A stretch of 64,000 nucleotides of DNA from Leifsonia sp. Root227 (GTDB lineage: Bacteria; Actinomycetota; Actinomycetes; Actinomycetales; Microbacteriaceae). The stretch is from positions 310,001-374,000 of the forward strand of contig NZ_LMIO01000003.1 in assembly GCF_001428745.1 (NCBI RefSeq). Direction: 5' to 3'. Each line of letters opens with the position of its first letter. Position 1 is the stretch's first letter. The notes under the pieces are model-generated. The model saw only the letters and a list, made by a program, of their open reading frames with translations. It was not told the DNA's origin and did not search any database. Made by a program: the position numbers and the translations under genes. Positions 62,612 through 64,000 of this stretch are shown one piece after another.

Positions 62612-64000
62612 ATGCGAAACGCGCTGGAACGCTCCGAGCAGTGGTCACGACGCGAACGCCCGCGCCGCGCTGGAAAAGCCTGTGCCATAGCCGTGGTCGC
62701 CGTCGCCCTGGTCTTCGGAACCCAGCAGGCAGCCTTCGGCGCTGGATGCGCGGAGGGTGACAGTGGATGCGCTGTGTCGACTCCCACGCCGACCCCAACG
62801 CACGCTCCGTCGACCGATCCGGGGGACACCGGTGACGGCGAATCGACGCCGGCTCCGACGCCCAGCCCGACAGACACGCCGACCCCGACTCCGACGCCCA
62901 CGCAAACCCCCACGCCGACTCCGACATCGACCCCCACGCCCACCCCGACCCAAACGCCCACACCGACACCCACCAGCACCCCACCCACCACCCCGCCGCC
63001 GACCGACCAGATCCCGCTCGAGCCCTCTCCGGTCTTCGACAACGGCGTCACCCTCGATCAGTCGCAGCTGGAGCAGGCGGCGCAGCTCGCCAGCGACCTC
63101 GCGTCCGCTCAGCAGACTCTCGCGGACGCCACGCAGCAGTCGGTCGGCGTGCAGCGCGAGAAGGACCAGGCGGTCGCCGCCGCCGACGCGCTCGCCGCGC
63201 AGGCGAAGGCCGCGAAGAAGCAGGCGCAGCAGTCGGCGGCGTTCGCGACCGCCCTCATCCGGTCGCAGGGCTCCAGGTCGCTGACGATGGATCCGCTGAC
63301 CGCGGCCCTCGCAAGCCCGGGCAACCTGCTCGACAAGCTCGGCGCCGTCGACAGGTTCCGCTCGGTGACCGCGTCCCGTGAGGCGGCGATGACGGCCGCG
63401 AAGCACGACGCAGAGCAGGCGGCAGCGCTGCACACGAGGGCGGAGAAGGCACAGCAGACCGCGGACGGCGTCGACCTCGACGGCAGCGAGCAGGCCGTCG
63501 CCGACGCGCAGACGGCGGTCGACACCGCAGAGTCGGCGCTCGCGTCGCTTCCGACCCTGCAGGCGGCCGGTGTCGGCTGGCAGGCGTTGGCCGACGTTCC
63601 GGCCGGGGTGTCCGGCTGGGTGCTCCCCGTGCACGGCCCGCTCACCGACCTGTTCGGCCCTCGTCCCTCCCGGCCGGCGGGAACCGCGCTCTTCCACCCA
63701 GGCGACGACATCGGCGCCGGCTGCCGCTCCACCATCGTCGCCGCGGCAGCAGGAACGGTCGTGGACGCTGGGCCCAACGGCTCGTACGGCAACTTCGTCA
63801 TGATCGACCACGGCGGCGGCATCGACACGGCGTACGGGCACATCGTGGACGGCGGGATCGGCGTGACGGTGGGGGAGACGGTGCAGGCCGGGCAGCCGAT
63901 CGCCCTGGTCGGCAGCACGGGCGCATCCACCGGCTGCCACCTGCACTTCGAGGTGCGCGTCAACGGGGTGCAGATCGACCCGCTGCCGTTCATGGCGGCC
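62612..64000 (+). CDS. Secreted M23-family peptidase (partial, C-terminus outside window)
   Basis: Open from ATG 62612 (GTG 62606 is the alternative) to the window edge, 463 codons. A signal peptide (AIAVVAVALVFGTQQAAFGAG) is followed by a long Thr-Pro repeat region (~55-130) with several TPTPTP runs, then a coiled-coil-like segment (LDQSQLEQAAQLASDLASAQ). The C-terminal LytM/M23 domain shows the zinc ligands FHPGDDIGA and HLHFEVR, with an intact intermediate AYGH motif. It should hydrolyse peptidoglycan cross-bridges or activate other hydrolases at the cell wall. The final residues lie outside the window. Confidence 0.9.
   Translation, partial: MRNALERSEQWSRRERPRRAGKACAIAVVAVALVFGTQQAAFGAGCAEGDSGCAVSTPTPTPTHAPSTDPGDTGDGESTPAPTPSPTDTPTPTPTPTQTPTPTPTSTPTPTPTQTPTPTPTSTPPTTPPPTDQIPLEPSPVFDNGVTLDQSQLEQAAQLASDLASAQQTLADATQQSVGVQREKDQAVAAADALAAQAKAAKKQAQQSAAFATALIRSQGSRSLTMDPLTAALASPGNLLDKLGAVDRFRSVTASREAAMTAAKHDAEQAAALHTRAEKAQQTADGVDLDGSEQAVADAQTAVDTAESALASLPTLQAAGVGWQALADVPAGVSGWVLPVHGPLTDLFGPRPSRPAGTALFHPGDDIGAGCRSTIVAAAAGTVVDAGPNGSYGNFVMIDHGGGIDTAYGHIVDGGIGVTVGETVQAGQPIALVGSTGASTGCHLHFEVRVNGVQIDPLPFMAA

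Noticed and set aside
62772..62990. Thr-Pro coding repeats in the M23 peptidase gene as a DNA repeat array or CRISPR
   Set aside because: The units are short, irregular and in frame, encoding a proline-threonine linker; there are no spacers of constant length.

Overview
The window is high-GC DNA with dense, often overlapping genes and many GTG starts. It looks like a chromosomal segment of a Gram-positive actinobacterium, most likely Microbacteriaceae (Leifsonia/Microbacterium-like). Support for this includes CarD next to ispDF-cysS-rlmB, SenX3-RegX3-type phosphate signalling, a GlnR-type orphan regulator, DipZ, SigK/RskA, ANTAR proteins and IdeR-like boxes. There are no rRNA genes, CRISPR arrays, phage genes or insertion sequences. 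No gene-free stretch exceeds about 300 bases.

Layout. 1-11.4 kb: end of a ChaA-type antiporter, a fasciclin (FAS1) lipoprotein divergent from dipZ, a DUF4232 lipoprotein, a tight dps / acyl-CoA-dehydrogenase-like / PIG-L-methyltransferase / glycosyltransferase run, a ClC channel, a lipoprotein, and sigK-rskA. The fas1 and dipZ genes carry matching divergent promoter-like elements (CAATCC-N15-CCGAAT/C). These resemble the mycobacterial SigK consensus, and a third exact copy lies inside sigK itself. I infer a SigK redox/envelope module like the mpt70-dipZ-mpt83 locus of mycobacteria.

11.4-36 kb: tRNA-Lys, a YefM-YoeB toxin-antitoxin pair, the phosphate block (pstSCAB, mutT1-like, ppk, glnR, and further on phoU and senX3-regX3) with PHO-box-like direct repeats before pstS and ppk, nitrobindin-like and YgfZ-like genes, gpmA, and the carD-ispDF-cysS-rlmB housekeeping operon. 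A DUF4032 kinase-like gene, a solitary UgpC/MsmK-type sugar-import ATPase and a DsbA-like protein follow.

36-48.9 kb: tRNA-Thr, an NhaA-thioredoxin fusion, a siderophore-interacting protein with an IdeR-like box, two PLP enzymes of sulfur amino-acid metabolism, two GAF-ANTAR genes, a CitMHS transporter divergent from its likely two-component system, and a YCII/DGPF protein.

48.9-60.7 kb: a sugar-use island with a LacI regulator and paired operators, an ABC importer lacking its own ATPase, a GH35 beta-galactosidase, an araB-like kinase-araD-araA operon and a second LacI regulator. The gene set suits plant galactan or arabinogalactan breakdown. 60.7-64 kb: a second siderophore-interacting protein with an IdeR-like box, signal peptidase I and a secreted M23 peptidase cut by the window edge.

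A recurring non-coding theme is long, near-perfect hairpins just after stop codons, mostly between convergent genes. Two (25.2 and 28.0 kb) share a nearly identical loop, while their stems differ by paired compensatory changes.
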